64,000 nucleotides of DNA from Lewinella sp. 4G2 (GTDB lineage Bacteria; Bacteroidota; Bacteroidia; Chitinophagales; Saprospiraceae): contig NZ_LVWJ02000019.1 in the NCBI RefSeq assembly GCF_001625015.1, forward strand, positions 372,001 to 436,000, in the 5' to 3' direction. Positions 1 through 9,197 of this stretch are shown here, in pieces. The notes beneath the pieces are model-generated. The model saw only the letters and a list, made by a program, of their open reading frames with translations, was not told the DNA's origin and searched no databases. The translations under genes and the position numbers were made by a program. The first letter of the stretch is position 1; each line of letters begins with the position of its first letter.

Positions 1-884
1 ACAGTGGGGATAACCTCATAACTGATTCCGCTGCGGGAGCCACGGCCTTTAGCGCGGGGGTGAAGACCTACAACGGAGCGATCGGCGTGGGCATGGACAA
101 GAAACCCGTCAGGACCATTCTCGAAATGGCCGAAGACGCAGGGATGCCAACCGGGCTGGTCGCCAGTAGCTCAATTGTCCACGCTACGCCCGCCAGCTTC
201 GTGGCTCACAATGAGTACCGTAAGAACTATGAAGCCATCGCGGCCGACTTCCTAAAAACTGACGTAGACCTCATCATCGGCGGTGGCGTCAAGTTCTTCG
301 AACGCCGTGAGGTCGACAAGCGCAACCTCTCGGAAGAACTTCGTGCGAAGGGCTACGACGTGGACAACTTCGTCAAGAAAGACATGAAGGACGTCAAGCC
401 CAATGTATCCAAAAACTACGCCTACCTCACGGCGGATGGTGAGCCCCTCCCCTTCTCTCAGGGCCGGGACTACCTGGTGGGTGCCGCCCGGTTGGCTCCC
501 GACTTCCTTAACCAGCGGGATAAAGAGAATAAGGGATTCTTCCTCATGATTGAAGGCTCCCAAATTGATTGGGGTGGCCACGCCAACAATAGCGATTACA
601 TCATCTCTGAAATGTTGGAGTTCGACCAGGCGATTGGGGAGGTTCTCAAGTTTGCGCAGCAGGACGGAGAAACACTCGTCATCGTTACGGCGGACCACGA
701 AACCGGTGGCTACGCGATTCAGAACGGTTCCGAGATGGGCCGAATTGATGGAGCCTTTACGTCGGATTACCACACGGCGGCGATGATTCCCGTATTTGCC
801 TACGGGCCCGGGGAGGAGTTGTTCCGGGGCATCTACGAAAACACGGCCATCTTTGACAACATGAAAGCGCTCTACGGTTTTTGA
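1..884 (+). CDS. Alkaline phosphatase, C-terminal part (5' end outside window)
   Basis: Phosphomonoesterase of the alkaline phosphatase superfamily, normally exported and active in the periplasm or at the surface. The reading frame is open from base 3, so the gene began before the window. It enters at the nucleophile motif TDSAAGATA (Ser codon at 27-29), which the first in-frame Met would miss. Further family signatures follow in order: a HATPASF-type histidine segment, IEGSQIDWGGH, the metal-binding TADHETGG, and a final His in a SDYHTAAMIPVFAYG context. The gene ends cleanly in FTSDYH...MKALYGF with a TGA stop. The signal peptide cannot be seen. Whether it is a phosphatase for inorganic phosphate supply or for nucleotides cannot be decided from the sequence. 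Confidence 0.93.
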   Translation, partial: SGDNLITDSAAGATAFSAGVKTYNGAIGVGMDKKPVRTILEMAEDAGMPTGLVASSSIVHATPASFVAHNEYRKNYEAIAADFLKTDVDLIIGGGVKFFERREVDKRNLSEELRAKGYDVDNFVKKDMKDVKPNVSKNYAYLTADGEPLPFSQGRDYLVGAARLAPDFLNQRDKENKGFFLMIEGSQIDWGGHANNSDYIISEMLEFDQAIGEVLKFAQQDGETLVIVTADHETGGYAIQNGSEMGRIDGAFTSDYHTAAMIPVFAYGPGEELFRGIYENTAIFDNMKALYGF

Positions 885-1043
885 CCAAGCCATTTAATCG
901 ATGTTAGTCGGCGAGGGGCGTAACTAACGGGATGCTACCGGGTTAGAATGACGCTGGAGTTGAACCTCTGCCTAATAATTCTTGACCGGGCGCGTTTAAA
1001 GCTTCCTAGCTATTCACTCAACTCGTTTACAATCACAACTACC

Positions 1044-1367
1044 ATGAGGCGAATCTTTCTCTTTGCGTTGCTCTTTTGTTTTGCAGTAGCACTACCCGCT
1101 CAATCCACTACTGCTACGACGGTAAAAACCACGGCCGTGGAAAAACTGGACCTTCGTCCGAAGCAGGAAAAAGCACTACTAGCAATCGCCAAAGTGGTGA
1201 AGAAAGAGATTGCTTTACTACGTGAGCAGGGGGAGTTCTACGTGGGGTCACCTGCGTTGCGAGACCTTCGCCATAAGGAAGAGCGGATGATCAGTGAAGT
1301 GCTCACCGAGAAGCAGTACGCGAAGTATAAAGAGTTGGAGGCATCCTCGGCACTAGAGAAAAAGTAA
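1044..1367 (+). CDS. Small secreted helical protein, unknown function
   Basis: About 107 residues. The ATG at 1044 was chosen because it gives a clean signal peptide (MRRIFLFALLFCFAVALPAQ, cleavage near AQ). The longer frame starting at 948 adds 32 residues that look non-coding. The mature part is charged and helical (LDLRPKQEKALLAIAK, MISEVLTEKQYAKYKELE). It resembles in style the LTxxQ-type small periplasmic proteins of Bacteroidota, but no diagnostic motif is present and I do not recognise a family. It stands alone between alkaline phosphatase and the desaturase on the same strand. Confidence 0.7.
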   Translation: MRRIFLFALLFCFAVALPAQSTTATTVKTTAVEKLDLRPKQEKALLAIAKVVKKEIALLREQGEFYVGSPALRDLRHKEERMISEVLTEKQYAKYKELEASSALEKK

Positions 1368-1577
1368 CTGAGGCAGTTCCACTACGCAAGTTCATTTGTC
1401 GGCAAACCGTAAACATTGTGGGGTGCTCATTTCATCTACCGATGCTTACGTATCTTGCGTGGCTTTTAGTCGGTTGGTGGAAGCCTTGTTAGTAACGGCC
1501 TTGCCATTCCGGTTTTATGACACAACAATAAGTGAGGTACGGCCTTTCATCATCCTACCAGTTTAAACAATAAGATT

Positions 1578-2633
1578 TTGGATACTACCCCGAACACCAG
1601 CGTTGAAGAAATCAATTCCAGTCTCCGCCACTGGAAGTCCATCGTAGCTAAGTACCAGGAGTCCAACACGCCACGGGCGATTGGCCAGCTGTTCAGCAGT
1701 TTTGGGCCGTTTGTGGCCCTTTGGATTGCGATGTATTTCAGCGTGGACTACAGCATCTGGCTGACCCTAGCGTTGGGCGCCGTCAATGCGTTCTTCCTCG
1801 TGCGCATCTTCATCATTCAGCACGATTGCGGCCACTATTCCTTCCTGCAGAAGCGGAAGGTCAATGATGCCATTGGCTTCATCTGCTCTTTCTTCAGCTC
1901 CATTCCCTACACTTACTGGGCCCGCGTCCACAGCTATCACCACGGCCACACCGGCCAGTTGGAGCACCGCGACATTGGTGACATCGACTTCCTGACGGTG
2001 GATGAGTACCGTGACCTCGGTAAGTGGGGCCGCTTTAAGTACCGGATCTTCCGTAGCCCGATCGTGTTGTTTGTGGTTGTACCCGTGATCTACCTCGGCG
2101 TAGTGCTGCGCATCCCACGAATCACTTTTGATGGTTGGGGCAAAGTCCACCTGAAACAACACATCAATAACATCTCCATTGCGGCGGTCTACATTGGTCT
2201 GGGTTTCCTACTGGGTTGGAAGTCCTTCCTGATCGTACAGGGTTCCATCATCTTCTTCTTTGGCATCATTGCTTTCTGGTTCTTTTACGTCCAGCACCAG
2301 CACGAGCACACGTTCATGCAGTGGACGAAGAATTGGGATTACCTCACGGCCGCCATTAAGGGAGCGACTTTTTATAAGCTTCCCCGCTGGCTGCACTTCC
2401 TGACGGGTAACATTGGTTACCATCACATCCACCACCTGAGCAGCCGGATCCCGAACTATAACCTCCGCCGTTGCGCTAAGGAGAACCCCGTACTGCAGAA
2501 GTACGTTACAAAGATCAGTTTCTTCCAGAGCCTGCCCATGATGTTCAACAAGCTCTGGGACGAAGAGAAGCAGCGAATGATCAGCTTTAAAGAATTCTAC
2601 CAAAGCGAAGGCAAGGCAAGCGTGGCGGGATAG
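1578..2633 (+). CDS. Membrane fatty acid desaturase (delta-12/omega-6-like)
   Basis: Integral membrane di-iron desaturase that inserts a double bond into acyl chains of membrane lipids. The three histidine boxes are visible: HDCGH at about residues 82-86, HSYHH at 118-122, and HHIHH near residue 280. Hydrophobic segments lie between them (about 43-80, 100-115, 155-175 and 200-235). The length of 351 aa fits the family. The only plausible start in frame is TTG at 1578. An in-frame TGA lies at 1533-1535 and no ATG or GTG follows it, so this is either a genuine TTG start or a rarer start codon just upstream. Substrate and regiospecificity are inferred from family resemblance only. Confidence 0.9.
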   Translation: MDTTPNTSVEEINSSLRHWKSIVAKYQESNTPRAIGQLFSSFGPFVALWIAMYFSVDYSIWLTLALGAVNAFFLVRIFIIQHDCGHYSFLQKRKVNDAIGFICSFFSSIPYTYWARVHSYHHGHTGQLEHRDIGDIDFLTVDEYRDLGKWGRFKYRIFRSPIVLFVVVPVIYLGVVLRIPRITFDGWGKVHLKQHINNISIAAVYIGLGFLLGWKSFLIVQGSIIFFFGIIAFWFFYVQHQHEHTFMQWTKNWDYLTAAIKGATFYKLPRWLHFLTGNIGYHHIHHLSSRIPNYNLRRCAKENPVLQKYVTKISFFQSLPMMFNKLWDEEKQRMISFKEFYQSEGKASVAG

Positions 2634-2806
2634 ATAAACAACCATACCTGAAACGAGGTGGTTTGGGAAAATTAGCGCGACGTTATTTCCGTGTCTACCT
2701 AGGCAGAAAATTTAAGCATAGCCATAGCTACGGTTCAATTTTCTAACGACGGTAGACGCGGAAAGAACAAGCGATAAATTCTCAAACCACTTTGATTCAG
2801 GTATAC

Positions 2807-4264
2807 ATGGCCGATACGGCAATTTGCTGGCTGCGTAACGACTTGCGCTTCCACGATAACGAAACCCTGGTGAGTGCCCTCGAGGCCCACGCCAGGGTTT
2901 TGTTGGTTTATACGCTCGACCTACGGTTGTTTGAACGTCTACCGAACTTATCCTTCCGTAAAACCGGCGTCCACCGGGCCGCTTTCCTATTGGAATGCCT
3001 GGAGGATCTTCGGCAACGGGCCCGGTCCAAAGGTGGTGAGGTGGCCGTGGTCCCCACATCCGCACCCGCGGCAGCGCTGAAAAAACTAGCGGAAGAAATT
3101 GGTGCGAAAACCATCTACGCCCAAGCGGAGATTGCCAGTGAAGAAACGACCGACGAAGCCGCCGTGGCGGCCGCTATGGCTGAATCAGGTGGCGAGTTAA
3201 AACTGACCTATGGCAAATCCCTCTACCACCGGGAGGATGTTCCTTTCGAAGCTTTAGAGACTCCCGAGCCATTCCGCAATTTTCGCAAGCAGGTAGAAAA
3301 ACTTCCCGTACGTTCAATGGTGGAAGAACCCACCAGGCTAACTGGGCCGGAAAATTTCACCTACCCGCCAACTCCTAGTTTGGCAGATCTGGGCTTTAAG
3401 GAAGAAGGCAGCCCCGCCTACCCCGGAGGGGAAACAGCCGGGCTGAAACGCCTCGCCTACTACCTGGAGGAAACCCACCTCGTGATGAAGTACCGCTCGA
3501 CGCGGAATAGGAGCCTGGGGCCGGATTACTCTACCAAGTTCTCCCCCTACCTGGCCATCGGGGCCCTTTCCCCGCGGATGGTTTATCACCGCATTAAAGA
3601 CTACCAACAACAAACGGGGAAGAGATACGTGGGAAACAACATCCTATTTGAGATGCGCTGGCGAGACTATTTCCTATTCCTTGGCGTCAAGCATGGCGAT
3701 GGGATCTTCCGCCCTGGCGGTCTGAAGAATCGGCCCCACGATTGGTCCACGAATGAGTCACTGTTCGAACGGTGGTGCCTCGGGCAAACCGGCTTACCCT
3801 TTGTAGACGCCCACATGCGGGAACTTGCCGCGACAGGATTCATGAGTAACCGCGGCCGGGTGAATTGCTCCAGTTTCCTGACGAGGGATTACGAAATCGA
3901 CTGGCGTTGGGGTGCCGCCTGGTTTGAAAATAAATTGATCGACTACGAAGTGTGCGCCAACTGGTTCAACTGGCACACGCAGGCGCTAGAGATCTACTAC
4001 ACCAGCCCGCCCTGGCAAGGATTGAAGTACGACAAAAAGGGGGAATACGTAAAGACGTGGCTACCCGAATTAGCGGACCTCCCCGCCCCGCTCGTACACG
4101 CCCCCTGGAAAATGGAGGAAGAAGGAATGTTGGACGGCCTGGAATTCGATCTCGACCAGGATTACTACCGTCCGGGCATTAGCAACTCCAAATGGGACTG
4201 GGCGTGGACGCGCCTCAAAACGGGTGACGCATCCAGCCCTAAGCGGAGGAAGAAAAAAAGCTAG
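2807..4264 (+). CDS. DASH-type cryptochrome / DNA photolyase
   Basis: Flavoprotein of the photolyase/cryptochrome family, which repairs UV pyrimidine dimers using FAD and an antenna chromophore. The N-terminal alpha/beta photolyase domain starts at ICWLRNDLRFHDNETL. The C-terminal FAD-binding helical domain carries KYRSTRNRSLGPDYSTKFSPYL, MRWRDYFLF, the GLPFVDAHMREL segment, and GFMSNRGRVNCSSFL followed by DYEVCANWFNW. These are family hallmarks, and the full length of 485 aa fits the DASH group. The ATG at 2807 is preferred over an in-frame TTG at 2792. A copy of the 17-nt interspersed motif lies in the gene, encoding APAAAL in the linker after the first domain. DASH assignment is likely but rests on motif impression. 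Confidence 0.92.
   Translation: MADTAICWLRNDLRFHDNETLVSALEAHARVLLVYTLDLRLFERLPNLSFRKTGVHRAAFLLECLEDLRQRARSKGGEVAVVPTSAPAAALKKLAEEIGAKTIYAQAEIASEETTDEAAVAAAMAESGGELKLTYGKSLYHREDVPFEALETPEPFRNFRKQVEKLPVRSMVEEPTRLTGPENFTYPPTPSLADLGFKEEGSPAYPGGETAGLKRLAYYLEETHLVMKYRSTRNRSLGPDYSTKFSPYLAIGALSPRMVYHRIKDYQQQTGKRYVGNNILFEMRWRDYFLFLGVKHGDGIFRPGGLKNRPHDWSTNESLFERWCLGQTGLPFVDAHMRELAATGFMSNRGRVNCSSFLTRDYEIDWRWGAAWFENKLIDYEVCANWFNWHTQALEIYYTSPPWQGLKYDKKGEYVKTWLPELADLPAPLVHAPWKMEEEGMLDGLEFDLDQDYYRPGISNSKWDWAWTRLKTGDASSPKRRKKKS
3062..3078 (+). repeat. 17-nt interspersed motif, variant copy inside photolyase gene
   Basis: GCACCCGCGGCAGCGCT, two differences from the consensus GCACCTGCGGCAGCGCC. Read as A-P-A-A-A-L in the photolyase. 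Confidence 0.6.
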
Positions 4265-4270
4265 GCTGTA

Positions 4271-5512
4271 TCACTCTTCAGTGATAATGGCGGAAACCCG
4301 AGCGGCACGACGGGCTGGCAACAAGGAAGCCAATAAACCGATAGTAAGTACGGTTACCCCCACAACAAGGAAATCCACCAAACGAAATGAGATGGGATAA
4401 GGCTCCATCATCAGCCCGGGCAGATTGACCAAGCTGAATGTTTTTTGAAGTACGTATAGCACGATCGCCAGCAAAAAGCCTACCGCTAAGCCGAGGCTAC
4501 TGAGCAGTAAACCGACCCGCAAAAAGATGTTTCTGACGTTCTCCCCCGTCATTCCCAAACTGCGGAGAATGGATATATCGCTTCGTTTCTCCAGGACGAT
4601 CATCCACAGCGCACCAATGAGGTTGAAACTGATGACCACCATCATAAGCATGACGATGGCGAAGGCGATCCACTTTTCCACCTGCATGATCTTGAGAATG
4701 CTATTTTCCTGCTGATAACGGTTTTCTACAACGTAATTGTCACCAAGGGTGGCTTGCACTATTTCAGAATAGTCCTGGTCCACCCCTGCTGCCGTCAGTT
4801 TGATCTCCAGTGAACTGACCGTACTGTCGCTCACGCTCAGTAAGTCCCTAGCCTTGCGAAGTGGAATGAGTACGGCCTCATTTTCAAAGGCCTCCTGGCT
4901 ACGGATGATACCCGTAGGCTGAAAGTCGCGCGTCAGGTAGGAGCTACGGCCGGTGGTGAGGAACCCTCCCCCACCCCTGGGTTTTGGCCGGGCCATGTAC
5001 ACCCGGACCTGCTCGAACTGGTTGAGTGGGTCTACCCCTAGCGCCATCGCGAGCTGATTACCAATCACGGCATTGGAGGCTCGCTCGGGATCGGCGTACA
5101 GCGCGTAGGAGCCGTCGCGCACCATGGTATCAATTCCGTTGATGGCCGCATACTGGAGGTCAACCCCTTTGATCCGCCCCGGGCTGCGCTTGTCCTGGTA
5201 GCTGAACATGGCCGTCTCTTCCAGTGTCGCGGAGATAACCGCGATTTCGGGGAGCTCAGCTAGGCTGGCCTGAAGTTCCGGAGTGATTTCGAACGTCTTC
5301 CCCTTAGCTGCAGTGATCCGGACATCCGGATTAAGGTTGTTGAAAAGATCCAGGAACAAATCCTCAAAACCATTGAATACGCTCAGTACCATAACCAGCG
5401 CCGCCGTGCCGATGGCTACACCAAAAGCGGCAATCAGGGTAATGATGTTGATCGCGTTGGTAGACTTGCGGGCAAACAAGTACCGCCAGGACATTTTTGC
5501 CGGCAAATTCAT
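4271..5512 (-). CDS. LolC/LolE-like lipoprotein-releasing ABC permease
   Basis: Inner-membrane permease of the FtsX/MacB superfamily, expected to pass lipoproteins from the inner membrane to the LolA carrier. A first membrane helix (about residues 19-45, INIITLIAAFGVAIGTAALV) is followed by a large periplasmic MacB_PCD-type domain. Three helices follow in the C-terminal FtsX domain (about 285-310, 330-360, 385-405). The conserved stretch MIVLEKRSDISILRSLGMT is typical of LolC/E. The length of 413 aa is normal. The stop lies 6 bp from the convergent photolyase stop. A TACCTTTA box 4 nt before the ATG suggests a leaderless mRNA. No LolD ATPase gene is adjacent, but lolA lies 1 kb away. Confidence 0.88.
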   Translation of the reverse strand: MNLPAKMSWRYLFARKSTNAINIITLIAAFGVAIGTAALVMVLSVFNGFEDLFLDLFNNLNPDVRITAAKGKTFEITPELQASLAELPEIAVISATLEETAMFSYQDKRSPGRIKGVDLQYAAINGIDTMVRDGSYALYADPERASNAVIGNQLAMALGVDPLNQFEQVRVYMARPKPRGGGGFLTTGRSSYLTRDFQPTGIIRSQEAFENEAVLIPLRKARDLLSVSDSTVSSLEIKLTAAGVDQDYSEIVQATLGDNYVVENRYQQENSILKIMQVEKWIAFAIVMLMMVVISFNLIGALWMIVLEKRSDISILRSLGMTGENVRNIFLRVGLLLSSLGLAVGFLLAIVLYVLQKTFSLVNLPGLMMEPYPISFRLVDFLVVGVTVLTIGLLASLLPARRAARVSAIITEE

Positions 5513-5516
5513 GGCG

Positions 5517-5524
5517 TAAAGGTA
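5517..5524 (-). promoter_or_regulatory. -7 promoter box (TACCTTTA) for LolC/E-like gene
   Basis: One mismatch from the Bacteroidota -7 consensus TAnnTTTG. It ends 4 nt before the ATG, so transcription should start at or next to the start codon. No clear -33 TTG was seen. Confidence 0.5.
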
Positions 5525-5644
5525 ACCGAATAGATCAGCTTAGGAATGCGGTGCAGTTCTTAACGAATGGAGCAGTCGCACAGGTCTATTGGCGGTACAG
5601 ATGGACACCGTAAATTTCCTAATATCATGTCAGTTTCCGATGCG

Positions 5645-6100
5645 CTACTTCAATCGGTTCAGGAGTTTATTGAGGCTATCGATCTCACTATCAGAAAGGC
5701 GATCAGCAATGGCGCCCTCGAAGTCAGGCCGGTTGCGCAATACTTCATCAAGCAACTCCTTACCCTTTTCGGTGATGCGCGCGCGGTTGCTTCTCCGATC
5801 AAAGTCCGATGGGAACTTCTCGAGGAGTCCTTTTTTCTCCAGGCGGTCAATGAGACGGCTAGCGTCGGACATCTTATCCGCGAGGCTTTTTCTCACTTCC
5901 TGAATGGAAAGAGATTCGGGGTATTTAGCGGCCAGAATAGAAAGTATCGTTGATTGCTTAGGGGTGATTCCCAGCGGTAACAAATGCTTTCTTGATAGAT
6001 TACTCAGCCAACTAGAAGACTGTGAAATGTTATAATGCAAGTCTTCATATCGATTACTACCACCGGCCAAAAAGCCGGAAGAGTCAACTTGGTTTACCAT
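5645..6100 (-). CDS. MarR-family transcriptional regulator
   Basis: About 151-aa winged-helix repressor. The ATG at 6100 (MVNQVDSSGFLAGG) was chosen over the longer frame from 6253, whose first 51 residues look non-coding. Visible features are the helical dimerisation N-terminus, the recognition region LSIQEVRKSLADKMSDASRLIDRLEKKGLLEK, and the wing with the conserved DRRSNRARITEKGKELLDEV. The effector and targets are unknown. It is divergent from lolA across a 352-bp gap that holds a perfect palindrome (6293-6310). Autoregulation through that site is a reasonable inference. Confidence 0.9.
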   Translation of the reverse strand: MVNQVDSSGFLAGGSNRYEDLHYNISQSSSWLSNLSRKHLLPLGITPKQSTILSILAAKYPESLSIQEVRKSLADKMSDASRLIDRLEKKGLLEKFPSDFDRRSNRARITEKGKELLDEVLRNRPDFEGAIADRLSDSEIDSLNKLLNRLK

Positions 6101-6452
6101 AATATAGTTTGTTGCCGAAAGGCTAAATGCACGTTGAAAATTTGTCGGTTGCTGGGTTTTCAACGAAGCGCCCGGTCGTTCATCCACCTGAAAACAGGCA
6201 AAACGCACGTACGGGATTTTCAATAAATTGGTAAACCAAAGGTACAAAATCATACTGAAAATATTGAAAACACTACACTTTTTTGGAGGCTACACTAATG
6301 TTTATTAGTGTTTAGACAGATGTTCGACAAGTCGGTCAATATTTAGGCAAAAATATCATGCCGGTTTTCACACCCTCATTAACGATAGTTTAACCCCTTG
6401 GCTTACACCTGAGGATGGCCCGGGGCGTTTACCTACCAAACACATCCAACAC
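6101..6452. other. 352-bp divergent intergenic region (marR / lolA)
   Basis: No gene is supported here. It is AT-richer than its surroundings and carries the CACTAAT palindrome described separately. Open frames crossing it lack coding character. Confidence 0.6.
6293..6310. promoter_or_regulatory. Palindrome, candidate MarR operator
   Basis: CACTAAT-gttt-ATTAGTG is a perfect 7+7 inverted repeat in the region shared by the divergent marR-like gene and lolA. Size and AT-rich dyad fit MarR-type operators. Binding is inferred from position only. Confidence 0.45.
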
Positions 6453-7139
6453 ATGAGAAAGCTGTTCTTCTGTCTCGTTCTTTGCTTTGGTTTCACCCTC
6501 ACACTCTCCGCTCAGGACCGGCAGTACCTAAATGCATCGGATAGTGATCCAGAGGCGGTCGCGCTGCTCTCTTCGCTTCGAACCAAGTACGATGCTTTTG
6601 AAGCAATCAGAGCGGACTTCAGGTTGGACATAGCTTTTCCGGGCCAGCAAGTAGAAACCCAAACCGGGCAAGTCAGCCGAAAGGGAGACGCCGTTCGCTT
6701 TAAGCTCGGGCAGCAGGAGGGGATCGTCAACGATCAGGCCGCCTACATCATTCAGCACGGCAACAAGGAGGTGATGATCAATAACTTACCGGAGCCTGGC
6801 GAATTGAATGGAGTGCTCACCCCCCAAACGCTGTTCAGTTTCTACGAGGGAGATAACTACGTTGTTGCCATCACTGGCACTGAAACCATTAAGGGCCGCG
6901 CCGCAAAGATCATTGAACTGAAGCCCGTCAACCGCGACGAAAGTGAGTTCACCAAGATGCGCCTACAAGTCGACGCTAAGGCTAAGGAACTCATCAGTAT
7001 CCAAGCCTTTTCACGGGACGGCACCAATTTCACCTTTCACCTGGACAAGACGGAGGGGAACCCTACCCTCGCCGCAAATACCTTCACGTTCAGCAAGACC
7101 GATTTTCCCGGTTACCACGTAGAGGACCTCCGCTACTAA
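6453..7139 (+). CDS. lolA: Outer-membrane lipoprotein carrier protein LolA
   Basis: Periplasmic chaperone that takes lipoproteins released by LolCDE and delivers them to the outer membrane. The signal peptide is MRKLFFCLVLCFGFTLTLSA with cleavage before QD. The mature protein fits the LolA half-barrel: an early YDAFEAIRADFRLDIAF segment (compare the LolA opening 'sl.a.F.q'), GQVSRKGDAVRFKLG, LFSFYEGDNYVVAITG, and a C-terminal FTFSKTDFPGYHVEDLRY strand. At 228 aa the length is normal. It has its own terminator downstream (7170-7214). Confidence 0.88.
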   Translation: MRKLFFCLVLCFGFTLTLSAQDRQYLNASDSDPEAVALLSSLRTKYDAFEAIRADFRLDIAFPGQQVETQTGQVSRKGDAVRFKLGQQEGIVNDQAAYIIQHGNKEVMINNLPEPGELNGVLTPQTLFSFYEGDNYVVAITGTETIKGRAAKIIELKPVNRDESEFTKMRLQVDAKAKELISIQAFSRDGTNFTFHLDKTEGNPTLAANTFTFSKTDFPGYHVEDLRY

Positions 7140-7169
7140 TCCGTAGCGGACAACATAGTATAAGCCGAT

Positions 7170-7214
7170 AAGGGATAAGCTTGGGGAACAAGTTTATCCC
7201 TTTTCTTCTTTTAG
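7170..7214 (+). terminator. Intrinsic terminator after lolA
   Basis: AAGGGATAA ... TTATCCCTT stem (7170-7178 with 7194-7202) followed by a T-rich run (ttcttctttt). It ends 5 bp before the next start codon. Confidence 0.75.
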
Positions 7215-7218
7215 TGGC

Positions 7219-8592
7219 ATGAGTAAAGCAACCATCGTCATCGCCGGCGCCACGGGATTTATCGGACGGTGGTTCATCGAAAGGTTTCACGAGGATTTCA
7301 ACATCATCGCACTGAGCCGAAGTGAAATGAAACCCGATGCTGACTACCAAAAGGCAGCGTGGCGAAAGGTAGAATTGTATTCCCTCAGTTCTACGGAGGA
7401 GGCGCTGCAGGGAGCCGATTACGCACTTTATCTCGTGCACTCGATGCACCCCACTACTCGATTGCACCAGGGCACCTTTGAAGACACGGATCTTTTACTA
7501 GCGGATAACTTCGGCCGCGCAGCCAAACGAAATGGCCTCCGGCAGATCATCTTTATGGGTGGCCTATTACCGGAAGGTGAATCAGTCGATGACCTGAGCC
7601 GCCATTTACGCAGCCGTTACGAAGTAGAACAAACGTTGGGAAATGCCGGCACACCCGTAACCGCCCTCCGCGCGGGGATCATTGTTGGTCAGGGAGGATC
7701 ATCCTTCGCCATGATCCGTAAGTTGGTAGAACGGCTTCCCGTCCTGATCTGCCCTTCCTGGTGCCAGTCGGCTACTCACCCGGTAGGGCTGCACGATGCA
7801 CTGCAAATGATTCGCTACTGTGTTGGCCGGGAGGAGATGTACGACCAGCACTTCGACATCGGCGGATCGGACGTAACGAACTACATGGAGATGATCCGAA
7901 TTACAGCTGACCTTATGGGGAAAAAGCGTCAGATCCGGCCGGTCAAGTTCTTCAGCCCGGGCTTCTCCAAAATGTGGGTGGCACTCTTCACAGATAACAG
8001 CCGGGAACTCGTCTCCCCCCTCATCGAAAGCCTCCGGCACGATCTGGTGGCCCAGCCCAATTCGCTACTGGAGCAATTTCCGGAACGGGCCGATTTCCGG
8101 CAGGCTGCCCGGCGGGCTTTGTTCGGTAAGGAGAAGTTACCCCCACTCCCGGAGCGGGTGCCTACGGAAGAGGAGGAAAAGAATACGGTCCGCAGTGTGC
8201 AGCGGCTGCCTAATCCCGAAGGGCACACGGCCACTTACGTAGCTCGTATTTACCAGCGCTGGCTACCCATTTTCTTTAAAACACTCATCCGGGTGGAAAC
8301 GGAGGGTGATATCTCAAAATTTACTTTTGCGGGTACGCCATTACTACAACTCACCTTTATTCCGGACCGGAGTGATGATGAACGGCAACTTTTCTATATC
8401 ACCGGTGGACGGCTCGTCAAGCGCAAGGACTACGGTTGGTTAGAGTTTCGGCGCGTCCTGGGAGGGCGGTACGTCATTTCTGCAATCCATGAGTTTGTCC
8501 CTGCGCTGCCGTGGTTCGTATACGTAGGGAGCCAGGCCAAAGCCCACGCTTTCGTGATGGACCGTTTTGGTAAATACCTTGCTGGGGACTAG
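7219..8592 (+). CDS. NAD(P)-binding SDR-like protein with C-terminal DUF2867-type domain
   Basis: Atypical short-chain dehydrogenase/reductase. An N-terminal Rossmann fold with the dinucleotide motif GATGFIG is at residues 9-15, followed by NAD-dependent-epimerase-like blocks (LYLVHSM, IIFMGGLLPEG, YEVEQTLGNAGTPVTALRAGIIVG). The C-terminal ~150 residues form a second, unrelated region (WLPIFFKTLIRVE..., ISAIHEFVPALPWFVYVGSQAKAHAFVMDRF), as in two-part proteins of this type in Bacteroidota. At 457 aa it is longer than a simple SDR. The substrate is unknown. It is convergent with the GNAT gene, 47 bp apart. Confidence 0.8.
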   Translation: MSKATIVIAGATGFIGRWFIERFHEDFNIIALSRSEMKPDADYQKAAWRKVELYSLSSTEEALQGADYALYLVHSMHPTTRLHQGTFEDTDLLLADNFGRAAKRNGLRQIIFMGGLLPEGESVDDLSRHLRSRYEVEQTLGNAGTPVTALRAGIIVGQGGSSFAMIRKLVERLPVLICPSWCQSATHPVGLHDALQMIRYCVGREEMYDQHFDIGGSDVTNYMEMIRITADLMGKKRQIRPVKFFSPGFSKMWVALFTDNSRELVSPLIESLRHDLVAQPNSLLEQFPERADFRQAARRALFGKEKLPPLPERVPTEEEEKNTVRSVQRLPNPEGHTATYVARIYQRWLPIFFKTLIRVETEGDISKFTFAGTPLLQLTFIPDRSDDERQLFYITGGRLVKRKDYGWLEFRRVLGGRYVISAIHEFVPALPWFVYVGSQAKAHAFVMDRFGKYLAGD

Positions 8593-8639
8593 TGGCCTAA
8601 TGCTGAGCGGAAGGACAAGCAAAAGCGGTAGTGATTATC

Positions 8640-9122
8640 CTAAAGATCAAGCACCATCTTCAGCGTCTTTCCGTTAAACGAGACGATGCGAAAACCCATT
8701 CGCTGGTACCACTGGGCGGCGTGGTTGTCCCCATTAACGGAAAGGGAAACTTGCTTATCTCCCCTTTTCCGCAGGGCATCGAGGAAGTGATTCATCAAGT
8801 GGTTGCCAATCCCGTTGCCGCGGTGGCCCTTCTTGATGGCGATGCCCAGTTCCGCAACGTCGGGGCTGATGAAGCCATAGCCCGGTTCTTCTTCGGTGAA
8901 GCGGCGGCTCCAGATTCCTCCGATTTCCTCCCCATCCTGCAAAATGATGAAACCGAGGTCTCCGTCTTTCCCCCAGTATTCGTAGTACCGGCGTAATTCC
9001 GGCTTTCGGATCTCCTCAAAGGGAATGGCCGGCTCCCCGGGCGGCTTGTAGAGTGAAGAATGAAACAGTTCGTGAAAGAAGGCCGTCGAGGTACTCTCCA
9101 GTGGTTTAAAAGTGTAGATCAT
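8640..9122 (-). CDS. GNAT-family N-acetyltransferase
   Basis: 160-aa acetyl-CoA-dependent acyltransferase. The acetyl-CoA binding motif is IKKGHRGNGIGNHLMNHFLD (R/QxxGxG/A type), followed by SVNGDNHAAQWYQRMGF, the usual GNAT C-terminal block with its conserved Tyr. The substrate cannot be told from sequence. It stands alone between a convergent SDR-like gene and the aldo/keto reductase on the same strand. Confidence 0.9.
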   Translation of the reverse strand: MIYTFKPLESTSTAFFHELFHSSLYKPPGEPAIPFEEIRKPELRRYYEYWGKDGDLGFIILQDGEEIGGIWSRRFTEEEPGYGFISPDVAELGIAIKKGHRGNGIGNHLMNHFLDALRKRGDKQVSLSVNGDNHAAQWYQRMGFRIVSFNGKTLKMVLDL

Positions 9123-9197
9123 CGGGCGGTGGTTAGCTGGTTAAGGGCGGGTAAGGTACACCAGTTTCTGGTTAGGGGTAAACAGGTCACCAGGCTA

